A stretch of DNA of 19,295 nt, from assembly GCA_049513975.1 (NCBI GenBank), contig JBEKVM010000174.1, positions 1-19,295 on the forward strand, written 5' to 3'. The notes beneath the pieces were generated by a model, which saw nothing but the letters and a program-made list of their open reading frames with translations, was not told the DNA's origin and did not search any database. The stretch is from JBEKOF01 sp049513975 (GTDB lineage Bacteria > Verrucomicrobiota > Verrucomicrobiia > Limisphaerales > Palsa-1400). Below are positions 1 to 8,600 of this stretch, one piece after another (the stretch's first letter is position 1; the number at the start of each line of letters is the position of its first letter). A program made the position numbers and the translations under genes.

Positions 1-85
1 GGGCGCGGATGGAGATGGGGCCAGTCACTGTTCGCACGCAATGCCAAAGCGGAACTGGCGTTCCGCACTCCAAGACGCTGGCGCG
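1..85 (-). repeat. REP-like palindromic repeat, copy A (cut by window start)
   Basis: This is a partial copy of the 93-bp unit that recurs at 797-1021. Its core is a perfect 7-bp hairpin, GCGGAAC-TGGC-GTTCCGC (49-66). On the minus strand the hairpin is preceded by the tetranucleotide GGAG (complement of CTCC at 68-71) plus one T. A GGAG/GTAG foot next to a hairpin is the known hallmark of REP sequences handled by RAYT transposases, and the RAYT gene at 165-734 lies on the same strand. The copy differs from the copy at 892 by one base at position 16 and diverges after 85. Confidence 0.8.
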
Positions 86-103
86 TTCAGCCGGCGCGCC
101 TGA

Positions 104-149
104 AAGACCGACAGGTCTTGGAGAGCGGCGCGACAGCGCCGCTCTTTTT
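104..149 (+). repeat. Double hairpin, GGAG-footed REP-like element or terminator
   Basis: Two perfect hairpins stand side by side, both with a GACA loop: AAGACC-GACA-GGTCTT (104-119) and GAGCGGCGC-GACA-GCGCCGCTC (123-144). GGAG (120-123) lies at the foot of the second, on the plus strand, so this unit is inverted relative to copy A, like a BIME pair. Five T residues (145-149) follow the second stem, so the same sequence fits an intrinsic terminator for forward transcription. Which role it has cannot be decided from sequence. Confidence 0.65.
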
Positions 150-164
150 CATCGGGCTTGCCGA

Positions 165-734
165 TTACCAATCCTTGTCCGGTTCGAAATCATCCGTCAC
201 ATGAACTGCTTCGATTTTGAACCGGTAGAGGCTCTTGACCTTGGCGGCGGAAGCGGTTCGCTCGAACCAGCGCGCAGAGCACCAGGGATATTGGTTTGCC
301 AGGAGCACCAAACCATGCTTGACGGGGTTCTGATGCACGTAGTTCAGCCGCGCCAGGTAGGACTTCTGGTGGGTGAGCCGGGTATCCCAGAAGTTGTGCC
401 AGACCTGCCGACCGTCCGCATGGTCGAGGCAGTTGATCCAGCCGGCGCTTTTGGCGTGAAGCCGCCCCAGCATCTCAGAGAGGTTTCCCGCAGTCGCCTG
501 CCCGACTGGGGAATGACCCACGAAATGGTAGTGATTGGAGAAGACGGCCCAAGCTTCGAGTTGCCAGCCGAACTCCTGAGCGAGCCTGAGCAAGCCCCGG
601 TGAAGCACCCGCAGCCTGTCGGCCCCGCGAAAGTGGTGTGCTTTGAGGTAAGTCGCAGCCGTGACGAAATAGGTTCCGGATACGGACAACCGATGCGCGG
701 GGGCATGCGGCCAGGGGATTTCGCTCTCGGACAT
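165..734 (-). CDS. REP-associated tyrosine transposase (Y1/IS200-like), RAYT 1
   Basis: This 189-aa protein of the Y1 transposase family (HUH endonuclease) would nick single-stranded DNA at REP hairpins. The HUH-type metal site is His68-Tyr-His70, in NHYHFVGHSP. The likely nucleophile is Tyr132 in LNYVHQNPVKHGL, with Tyr126 as the alternative. The reading frame is open far upstream into the repeat array. I chose the ATG at 734 because the family N-terminus (a WPHAPAHRLS-type start followed by GTYFVTAATY) begins there; no clear Shine-Dalgarno precedes it. The length is normal for a RAYT and the gene looks intact. It sits between copies of a GGAG-footed palindrome on its own strand, which are its probable substrates, and it points against the nuo operon. 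Family assignment is firm; activity is not shown. Confidence 0.88.
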   Translation of the reverse strand: MSESEIPWPHAPAHRLSVSGTYFVTAATYLKAHHFRGADRLRVLHRGLLRLAQEFGWQLEAWAVFSNHYHFVGHSPVGQATAGNLSEMLGRLHAKSAGWINCLDHADGRQVWHNFWDTRLTHQKSYLARLNYVHQNPVKHGLVLLANQYPWCSARWFERTASAAKVKSLYRFKIEAVHVTDDFEPDKDW

Positions 735-796
735 GGCGGGAAGGTGGAACTTTGGCGGGAAGTTGCCAAGACAGAAATGCAGTTGCCTGGGGCGGA

Positions 797-1021
797 AAGC
801 GGAACTGGCGTTCCGCACTCCAAGACGCTGGCGCGCGGCAGGGGGGCGCGGATGGAGACGGGGCCAGTCACTGTTCGCACGCAATGCCAAAGCGGAACTG
901 GCGTTCCGCACTCCAAGACGCTGGCGCGCAGCAGGGGGGCGCGGATGGAGATGGGGCCAGTCACTGTTCGCACGCAATGTCAAAGCGGAACTGGCGTTCC
1001 GCACTCCAAGACGCTGGCGCG
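797..1021 (-). repeat. Tandem REP array with a 93-bp period (copies B, C, D)
   Basis: Three copies of the GCGGAAC-TGGC-GTTCCGC hairpin start at 799, 892 and 985, exactly 93 bp apart. The intervening sequence is almost identical, with single-base differences (for example C/T at the base before the CAAAGCGG block of copy D). Each hairpin has GGAG at its foot on the minus strand. The array ends ten bases before the nuoM ribosome binding site, so it would lie in the 5' part of the nuoM message. It is not a CRISPR: the repeat is the whole period and there are no unique spacers. Short forward frames running through the array are repeat translations, not genes. Confidence 0.85.
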
Positions 1022-1030
1022 GGATATGAG

Positions 1031-1036
1031 AGGAGG
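1031..1036 (+). promoter_or_regulatory. Shine-Dalgarno of nuoM
   Basis: A perfect AGGAGG lies 6 nt before the ATG at 1043. It fixes the nuoM start and rules out the long upstream extension of the frame through the REP array. Confidence 0.85.
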
Positions 1037-1042
1037 GCACAG

Positions 1043-2605
1043 ATGAACAGTTTTCCACTCTTGAGCATTTTGACGTTGATCCCGCTGCTGGGCGGGGGGG
1101 CGGCGCTGCTGGCGCCCGGACCAGCAAAAGTGGCGCGGCGCATTGGCTTGGCGGCCAGCCTGCTGGCGCTGGGGGTGGCGGCGCTGCTGTGGGCCGCGTT
1201 CGACCCCGGACAGACGGGCTGGCAATTCGCCGAGAGCCTGCCGTGGGTGCCGTCGCCGGGGAATGGCTACCAGGGAATTGAGTATCACCTGGGCATAGAC
1301 GGATTGGGGCTATTGCTGGTGGGCCTGTCGGCGCTGCTGGTTCCGTTTGCCATGCTGGCGTCGTGGAAAATCGAGCAGAATGCGAAGCTATATTTTGCGC
1401 TGATCCTGTTTTTGGAGGCGGGCTTGTTCGGCACATTTACGGCGCTGAACTTTTTCCACTGGTTTATCTATTGGGAACTGGGCCTGATTCCGGCGTATTT
1501 CCTGATCAAAATGTGGGGCGGCCCGCGGCGCACGCGGGCGGCGAACCAATTCTTCATTTACACGCTGGCGGGGAGCGTGGCGATGCTGCTGGGGTTCCTG
1601 GCCATTTTCGCGGCGACGGGAGTGTTTGACTTTGAAAAGCTGGCGGAACTGGCCCGGAACGGCGAACTGCAAGACAAGCTGGCCAAGCTGGGCGGCGCGT
1701 TTTTCCACTCCAAAGAAACGCTGACCTGGCTGGTATTCGCCGGGGTGTTTCTTGGTTTCGCGGTGAAAGCGCCGCTCATGCCCTTCCATACCTGGCTGCC
1801 GTCGGCCTACGCCGAAGCGCCCACCGGCACGGCCATGCTGCTGACCGGGGCGATGTCGAAAATGGGTGTGTATGGATTTTTACGGATATTGCTGCCGCTG
1901 TTTCCGGCGCAGATGAGGGCGATGCAAACGCCGCTGCTGATTCTGGCGGTGGTGACGATCGTGTTTTCGGCGGCGGCGGCGCTGGCCCAGCGGGATTTGA
2001 AACGGATGGTGGCTTATTCGTCGATCAATCACGTGGGTTACTGCCTGCTGGGAATATTTGCGGTGGTGCAACTGAGCGGCGATGCGGCGGGATCGGCCAC
2101 GGACAAAGCCGCCGCCCTCAACGGGGTCATGCTGCAAATGTTCAATCACGGTCTGACGGCCTCGGCCCTGTTTTATTTTGTCGGGCTGATCGAGGAGCGG
2201 AGCGGCGGGCTGCGCGGGCTGGACGATTTTGGGGGCCTGTGCAAAGCGGCGCCGGTTTTTTGCGGGTTGATGGGCATCACCCTGTTCGCGTCGCTGGGAT
2301 TGCCGGGCCTGAACGGATTTGTGAGCGAGTTTCTGATTTTCAAAGGGACACTGCCGCTGGCGGGTTGGGCGGCGGCGATCTCGACCCTGGGACTGCTGAT
2401 CACGGCGATATTTCTGCTCACCATATTGCAGCGGGTGTTCAACGGGCCGTTGCAGAATCGCTGGGCGGGCTGGAAGGACCTGACGAAGGGCGAGAAGTTG
2501 ACGCTGGCGCCGGTGATCGCGCTGATTTTTGTGCTGGGGATATGTCCACAAATACTGATCAGCGTGGCCAATCCGGCGGCGCTGGCCATGTTGAAACTAT
2601 TTTGA
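1043..2605 (+). CDS. nuoM: NADH-quinone oxidoreductase subunit M (first copy)
   Basis: This is a 520-aa polytopic membrane protein of the Mrp-antiporter-like family, one of the proton-pumping subunits of the complex I membrane arm. The charged residues of the NuoM proton path are all present by position in motif: Glu145 in YWELGLIP, Lys242 in AVKAPLMPFHTWLP, Lys273 in AMSKMGVYG, and Glu429 in GFVSEFLIF (E. coli equivalents Glu144, Lys234, Lys265, Glu407). The length is typical of NuoM and shorter than NuoL. The start is set by AGGAGG at 1031. It is the first gene of a tight forward cluster, 3 nt from the next gene. Upstream nuo genes (A-L) would be expected before the window; here the space is filled by a RAYT and its repeats, so nuoM may depend on read-through or a local promoter I could not identify. 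Confidence 0.95.
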   Translation: MNSFPLLSILTLIPLLGGGAALLAPGPAKVARRIGLAASLLALGVAALLWAAFDPGQTGWQFAESLPWVPSPGNGYQGIEYHLGIDGLGLLLVGLSALLVPFAMLASWKIEQNAKLYFALILFLEAGLFGTFTALNFFHWFIYWELGLIPAYFLIKMWGGPRRTRAANQFFIYTLAGSVAMLLGFLAIFAATGVFDFEKLAELARNGELQDKLAKLGGAFFHSKETLTWLVFAGVFLGFAVKAPLMPFHTWLPSAYAEAPTGTAMLLTGAMSKMGVYGFLRILLPLFPAQMRAMQTPLLILAVVTIVFSAAAALAQRDLKRMVAYSSINHVGYCLLGIFAVVQLSGDAAGSATDKAAALNGVMLQMFNHGLTASALFYFVGLIEERSGGLRGLDDFGGLCKAAPVFCGLMGITLFASLGLPGLNGFVSEFLIFKGTLPLAGWAAAISTLGLLITAIFLLTILQRVFNGPLQNRWAGWKDLTKGEKLTLAPVIALIFVLGICPQILISVANPAALAMLKLF

Positions 2606-2608
2606 ACC

Positions 2609-4096
2609 ATGCTGGCCTGGACCATATATATATCATTCCTGGGCGCGGCGGCGCTGGCGCTGCTGCCGCCGGAGAGCCGGCGGGCGGCGCGGATCACGGC
2701 GCTGCTGACGGCCCTGGCGGGATTGGCGTTGGCTCTGGGCGGCGCGGCGCAATACGAGGCCCACACTCCGGCGGGCGGGCTGGTGGACCTTGTCAATATG
2801 CCGTGGATTACGGAGCTGGGCATCAATTTTCACCTGGGGGCGGACGGGGTCAGCGTCACGCTGGTGTTGCTGACAGGAATTGCGGCGGTGGCGGGGGTGC
2901 TATTTTCGTGGAATATAGAGAGGCGGACGCGGGAATTTTTCGCGCTGTATTTGGCGCTGATCGCGGGCGTTTATGGGGTTTTTCTGAGCTTTGATCTCTT
3001 TCTGCTGTTCGTCTTTTACGAAATCGCCATCATCCCGAAATACTTCCTTATTGCGGTGTGGGGGTCCACGCGCCGGGAATACGGGGCGATGAAGCTGGCG
3101 CTTTATTCGTTAGCGGGCAGCGCGATGGTGCTGGTGGGATTGATTGCCGCCTACGTCGTCTCCGGGGCGCACTCGTTTGATTTGGTGGTGCTGGCAAAAC
3201 AGTCGTATCCGGTGGCATTTCAACACTGGGCTTTCCTGCTGGTATTTGTCGGGTTTGCGGTCCTAGCCGGCCTCTGGCCTTTCCACACCTGGGCGCCGAC
3301 CGGGCACGTGGCGGCGCCGACGGCGGCCTCGATGCTGCTGGCCGGGGTGGTGATGAAACTGGGGGCCTACGGGGCGTTGCGCGTGGCCATGACGCTTTTT
3401 CCGGAGGGGCTGCGGTTCTGGCAAAATGGGATCGCGCTGCTGGCGGTGATCGGCATTGTTTATGGCGGTTCGGTGGCGCTGGTGCAACGGGACCTGAAAT
3501 TTGTGATTGGCTATTCGAGCGTGAGCCACATGGGCTTTGTGTTGCTGGGCCTGATGACGCTGACGCAAATCGGGCTGAGCGGGGCGGTGCTGCAAATGTT
3601 TTCCCACGGCATTATCGCGGGTCTTCTTTTTGCGGTGGTAGGCCGAATGATTTACGACCGCACGCATACCCGCGAATTAAGCGAACTACAGCCGATGAAC
3701 CTGAGCGTGCTGGCGCCGTTTGCGGCGGTGACGTTTGTAATTGCGGGGGCGGCGTCCATGGGCCTGCCGGGTTTCAGCGGGTTTATCGCCGAATTGCAGG
3801 TGCTGGCGGGGGCGTGGGGGGTCTTTCCGCGGCTGACAATTCTTGCGGGAGTCGGGGTTGTGGTTGGCATCGCCTTCATGGTGCGGATTTGGATCAAGAC
3901 GTTTTTCGCGGAGAACGAGGCGAAGGGTGCGGCGGTGCAGATCGAACCCATTACCGTGGCGGAAAAGGCGGGAGCGTACCTGCTGTTGGGAACCACTGTC
4001 CTGATCGGCTTGTGGCCCGGCTTGCTCCTGAACCTGATAACGCCGACGCTACGTTCGCCGCTGTTCCAACCGCTCTGGAAAGGAGGCGCGCCATGA
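2609..4096 (+). CDS. NuoM-like complex I subunit (second copy), middle lysine replaced by leucine
   Basis: This is a 495-aa polytopic membrane protein, again of the NuoM/Mrp-antiporter family but clearly divergent from its upstream neighbour. It keeps Glu138 (FYEIAIIPKYFL), Lys250 (GVVMKLGAYG), Glu395 (GFIAELQVL) and the PFHTW motif. At the position of the conserved mid-membrane lysine it has Leu219 (AVLAGLWPFHTWAP against AVKAPLMPFHTWLP in copy one). The start ATG lies 3 nt after the nuoM stop, suggesting coupled translation, and its stop overlaps the nuoN start (ATGA, 4093-4096). Complex I variants with an extra NuoM are known in some bacteria. Whether this subunit adds a pump, replaces NuoL, or is a structural spacer is open. 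It is unlikely to be NuoL, being about 100 residues too short. Confidence 0.9.
   Translation: MLAWTIYISFLGAAALALLPPESRRAARITALLTALAGLALALGGAAQYEAHTPAGGLVDLVNMPWITELGINFHLGADGVSVTLVLLTGIAAVAGVLFSWNIERRTREFFALYLALIAGVYGVFLSFDLFLLFVFYEIAIIPKYFLIAVWGSTRREYGAMKLALYSLAGSAMVLVGLIAAYVVSGAHSFDLVVLAKQSYPVAFQHWAFLLVFVGFAVLAGLWPFHTWAPTGHVAAPTAASMLLAGVVMKLGAYGALRVAMTLFPEGLRFWQNGIALLAVIGIVYGGSVALVQRDLKFVIGYSSVSHMGFVLLGLMTLTQIGLSGAVLQMFSHGIIAGLLFAVVGRMIYDRTHTRELSELQPMNLSVLAPFAAVTFVIAGAASMGLPGFSGFIAELQVLAGAWGVFPRLTILAGVGVVVGIAFMVRIWIKTFFAENEAKGAAVQIEPITVAEKAGAYLLLGTTVLIGLWPGLLLNLITPTLRSPLFQPLWKGGAP
4081..4086 (+). promoter_or_regulatory. Shine-Dalgarno of nuoN
   Basis: AGGAGG lies inside the end of the preceding gene, 6 nt before the nuoN ATG at 4093. 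It decides the nuoN start over the longer upstream frame. Confidence 0.85.
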
Positions 4097-5607
4097 GCCT
4101 GTCTTTGGAGTGGATGATTCCGCTGGTACCCGAAGAAATTGTGATTGTGACCGCGTTGGCAGCGCTGGTCGTGGATTTTGGGATGGTGCGGCGCAAAACC
4201 CCGGCGTTGCGCGCGGCGGCGGTTGGCGGGACGGCCTGCCTGGGATGCGTGGCGGCGATGATCTGGCTGGCGCTGGGGCCGGAGGCGAAGGGGGCGGAAA
4301 TGCTGGCCCTGACACCCTTGACGCAGTTTTTGAAAATGGCGCTGCTGGCCATGACGGTGGTGGTGGCGGTTTTGTCGTTTGGGGCGCGGTTCACGCGGCA
4401 CCTGGGGGAGTATTTTGCGCTGCTCCTCATTGCCGCCGCCGGCATGATGCTGCTGATCAGTTCGGAAAATCTTTTGATGATCTTCATCGCGCTGGAAATG
4501 CTCAGCCTACCGCTGTATGTGCTGACGGCGTTTAACAAGACCAGTGCGGCGTCGGCGGAAGGGGCGTTGAAGTACTTTCTCTTCGGGAGCGTGGCGGCGG
4601 CGTTCACGCTCTTTGGGATCAGCCTGCTTTATGGGATGACGGGGGACCTGCAACTGGGATCGCTGGCGGAAAGAATAGCGGAGAAACTGAAAACCCCGCC
4701 GCTGGAGCCGGTGTATTATGCGGGGCTGGTGATGACGCTGGCGGGGTTCGCCTTCAAAGTGGCGGCGGCGCCGTTTCATTTCTGGGCGCCGGATGTGTAT
4801 GAGGGAGCGCCGGCGCCGATCGCCTGTTTCATCGCATCGGGCTCGAAAGTGGCGAGTTTTTTTGTGCTGGCCAGAATCATCGTGGAAGGATTCGGGCCGA
4901 TGCATGGCAGCGCCGGGTGGGAAGGTTTTGAGGCGGGCTGGATGCCGGTGCTGGCGGTGCTGGCGGTGGTTTCGATGGTGGCGGGCAACATCGCGGCGCT
5001 GGTGCAGAGCAGTGTGAAGCGGTTGCTGGCCTATTCGGCCATTGCCCACGCGGGCTATGCGCTGCTGGCTTTTTTTGGCAACCGGCAGCAGATGCTGCCG
5101 GCGCTGTTTTTTTATGTCATCACCTACGCGCTGACGGTGCTGGGGGCGTTTGCGGTGGTGGCGGTGGTTGAAAACAACGGCGGGCGGGACCGGCTGGGGG
5201 ACTGGGCGGGACTGGGCCGGCGGTCGCCGCTGCTGGCGGGCTGCATGTTCGTGTTTATGCTGTCGCTGGCCGGGATTCCCCCGCTGGCGGGATTCTTCGG
5301 CAAGTTTTACGTTTTTACGGCGGCCCTGGGAGGGACGACGGCGGGGGGCAAGCCGGATTTGGCGATGCTTTGGCTGGTCATCATAGCAGTTGCGGCCAGC
5401 GCGATTTCGCTCTATTACTATCTGCAAGTGTTGAAACAGATCTACACCGCCGAGGTACCCGCCGACAGCAAACCTTTTTGCCCGCCTTATGCCGCGCTGT
5501 TGTCCATCGCGCTGCTGGCCGGGCTGGTCATCGCCCTGGGTTGCGCGCCCGGCTGGTTGCTGGGGAAATTGCCCTTTGTTCTAAACTCTACAGCCATTCG
5601 ATTATGA
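4093..5607 (+). CDS. nuoN: NADH-quinone oxidoreductase subunit N
   Basis: This is a 504-aa polytopic membrane protein, the third antiporter-like subunit of the complex I membrane arm. The charged residues of the family path are visible: Glu135 in ALEMLSLPLYVL, Lys222 in FAFKVAAAPFHFWAPDVYEGAP, Lys252 in SGSKVASFF, and Lys404 in FGKFYVF (E. coli Glu133, Lys217, Lys247, Lys395). The C-terminal lysine replaces the glutamate of NuoM, which is diagnostic for NuoN. The start is fixed by AGGAGG at 4081 and overlaps the previous stop by 4 nt. Its own stop overlaps the nifJ start by 4 nt (ATGA, 5604-5607), so the PFOR gene is part of the same transcription and translation unit. The gene is of normal length and looks intact. 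Confidence 0.95.
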   Translation: MSLSLEWMIPLVPEEIVIVTALAALVVDFGMVRRKTPALRAAAVGGTACLGCVAAMIWLALGPEAKGAEMLALTPLTQFLKMALLAMTVVVAVLSFGARFTRHLGEYFALLLIAAAGMMLLISSENLLMIFIALEMLSLPLYVLTAFNKTSAASAEGALKYFLFGSVAAAFTLFGISLLYGMTGDLQLGSLAERIAEKLKTPPLEPVYYAGLVMTLAGFAFKVAAAPFHFWAPDVYEGAPAPIACFIASGSKVASFFVLARIIVEGFGPMHGSAGWEGFEAGWMPVLAVLAVVSMVAGNIAALVQSSVKRLLAYSAIAHAGYALLAFFGNRQQMLPALFFYVITYALTVLGAFAVVAVVENNGGRDRLGDWAGLGRRSPLLAGCMFVFMLSLAGIPPLAGFFGKFYVFTAALGGTTAGGKPDLAMLWLVIIAVAASAISLYYYLQVLKQIYTAEVPADSKPFCPPYAALLSIALLAGLVIALGCAPGWLLGKLPFVLNSTAIRL

Positions 5608-8600
5608 AAACATCAACAGAAACACAGAAAACATCCACCATCCCGTTCGCCACGCTGGACGGCAACGAAGCGGCGGCGTCGGTGGCGTATCGTTTGACGG
5701 AAACGGTCGCCATTTACCCGATCACACCCTCGTCGCCCATGGCGGAATGGTGCGATCAATGGTCGGCGGCGGGCCGGCCCAACCTCTACGGCACGGTGCC
5801 GCGGCTGGTGGAAATGCAGTCGGAAGCGGGTGCGGCCGGGGCGCTGCACGGGATGGTGCAAGTGGGGTCGCTGAGCACGACGTTCACGGCGTCGCAGGGC
5901 CTGCTGTTGATGATACCCAACATGTATAAGATCGCCGGGGAACTGCTGCCCTTCTGCATGCATGTGACGGCGCGCACACTGGCCACGCATTGCCTGTCCA
6001 TTTTCGGGGATCATTCCGACGTGATGGCGTGCCGGCAAACGGGCTTTGCGCTGCTGTCGTCCGGCTCGGTGCAGGAGGCGCAAGACCTGGCGTGCATCGG
6101 CCATGCGGCCACGCTGGAATCGCGGGTGCCGTTTCTCCATTTTTTTGACGGCTTCCGCACCTCGCATGAAGTGGCCAAAATCCGCGTGCTGACCGACGAA
6201 CAACTGCGGGAGATGATGGACGAATACAACCAGTCGCTCCAGGCGTTTCGCAATCATGGCCTGTCGCCGGACCGGCCGTGCATCCGGGGCACGGCGCAGA
6301 ATCCGGATGTATTTTTTCAGGCGCGGGAAGCGTGCAATGCGTATTACGACCGGACGGCGGGGATCGTGCAGGAGGTGATGAACCGGTTCGGCGGGATAAC
6401 GGGGCGGCAGTACCGGCTGTTCGATTACACCGGGCATCCGCAGGCGGAGCGGGTGGTGGTGATCATGGGTTCGGGGGGCGAAACGGCGGAACAGACGGCG
6501 CAGTGGCTCAATCAGCGCGGGGAAAAGACCGGGGTTTTGAGAGTGCGGCTTTACCGGCCGTTTTCGGTGGAGGCTTTTATCGGGGCGCTGCCCGCCAGCA
6601 CGCGGCGCATCGCCGTGCTGGACCGCACCAAGGAACCGGGGGCGGTGGGGGAACCGCTGTATGTGGACACGGTGACGGCGTTGCGGGAAGCGTGCGACAA
6701 AGGGCTGGCGTCCTTTGACAGCGAGCCGCTGGTGGTGGGCGGGCGTTACGGGCTGTCCTCGAAGGAATTTTCCCCGGCGATGGTCAAGGCGGTGTTTGAC
6801 GAACTGAAGTTGCGGGCGCCGAAGAATCATTTTACGGCGGGGATTGTGGATGATGTCACGCATACCTCGCTGGCGTTTGACGCGGAGTTTGAGATTGAAC
6901 CGAAGGAGGAAGTGCGGGCGGTGTTTTTCGGATTGGGCGCGGACGGCACGGTGGGGGCGAACAAGAACTCGATCAAGATCATCGGCGAGGAGACGGAGCT
7001 GTATGCGCAGGGCTATTTCGTCTATGACTCGAAGAAATCCGGGGCGGTGACCATTTCGCATCTGCGCTTTGGGCCGAACCCGATCCATTCGCCCTACCTG
7101 CTGAAACGGGCGGACTTTGTGGCGTGCCATCAATGGGCGTTTTTGGAGCGATACAACGTGGTGGAATACGCGAGCGAAGGGGCGACGCTGCTGCTCAACT
7201 CGCCGCACGGCCCGGAGGCGGTGTGGGAGCATTTTTCGGTGGAGGTGCAGCGGGAAATCATCGCCAGGAAACTGAAATGTTTTGTGATTGACGCCTACCC
7301 CGTGGCCAAGGCGGCCGGAATGGGCGGGCGCATCAATACCATCATGCAGACGTGTTTCTTCGCCATCTCCAATGTCCTGCCGCGGGAGGAGGCGATAGCC
7401 CAGATCAAGAAATCCATACGCAAGACTTACGCGCGCAAGGGGCAGGCGGTGGTGGACCAAAACTTCGCGGCGGTGGACCAAACGCTGGCGGCGTTGCACG
7501 AAGTCAAGATACCGGAGACGGTTGGGGCGGAGCGGCATCAGTCGCCGATCGTGCCGGCGGAAGCGCCGGATTTTGTGCAGCGGGTGACGGCGCTGATGCT
7601 GGCGAACAAGGGGGATTTGCTGCCGGTGAGCGCGTTTCCGGTGGACGGGACCTGGCCTTCCGGAACGACGCGCTGGGAAAAGCGGGCGATCGCGCTGGAA
7701 ATACCGGTGTGGGACACGGGGATATGCATCCAATGCAACAAGTGCGTGCTGGTGTGTCCGCACGCGGCCATCCGGGCGAAGTTTTATCCGGCGAGCCATT
7801 TGGCCAATGCGCCGGCGCAATTCAAATCCACCGGATTTCGCTCGCAAGAATGGAAGGATTCGCTGTATTCGCTGCAGGTGTCGCCGGAAGATTGCACGGG
7901 TTGCACGCTGTGCGTGGTGGTCTGCCCGGTGAAAGGAAAAACCGATCCGAAGCACAAAGCGATCAACATGAGGCCGATGCCGGCGTTGCGGGAGCAGGAG
8001 AAGGCCAACTATGAATTTTTCCTGAAGCTGCCATCGCCGGACCGCACGCGGCTGGCGATGGATGTCAAAGGGAGCCAATTCCGGGAGCCGCTCTTCGAGT
8101 ATTCCGGGGCGTGTTCGGGCTGCGGGGAAACGCCGTATGTCAAACTGCTCACGCAAATGAGCGGGGACCGGCTGATCGTGGCCAACGCGACGGGGTGTTC
8201 GTCAATTTATGGCGGCAATCTGCCCACGACGCCTTATACGGTAAACGCGGCGAAGCGCGGTCCGGCGTGGTCGAATTCGCTTTTTGAGGACAACGCGGAA
8301 TATGGATTTGGGCACCGGGTGGCGCTGGACAAGCAGACAGAATTTGCTCGGGAGCTGACGCGCAAGCTGGAGCCGCAACTGGGCGGGGAACTGGTGGAGG
8401 CGCTGCTGGGAGCCAAACAAGACACGGAAGCGGAGATTGCGGCGCAGCGGGAGCGGGTGGTGGAATTGCGGCTGCGTCTGCAGCAATTGTCGGCGCCGGA
8501 AGCCTCCAGCCTGCATGCGCTGGCGGACGCGCTCGTGAAGAAATCGGTCTGGATTGTGGGGGGCGACGGGTGGGCCTATGACATCGGTTTTGGCGGGCTG

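Noticed and set aside
797..1021. Regular array resembling a CRISPR
   Set aside because: The 93-bp period is entirely repeat, with no unique spacers. The unit holds a GGAG-footed REP hairpin and no cas genes are near.
9..1046. Forward open frame of 345 codons across the RAYT region
   Set aside because: It contains the same peptide several times because it translates the REP repeats, and it is antisense to a RAYT with clear catalytic motifs.
5613..8156. 847-codon open frame antisense to nifJ
   Set aside because: It is an antisense shadow from GC-rich third positions, is rich in Arg, His and Gln with no family motif, and the sense strand is a complete PFOR.
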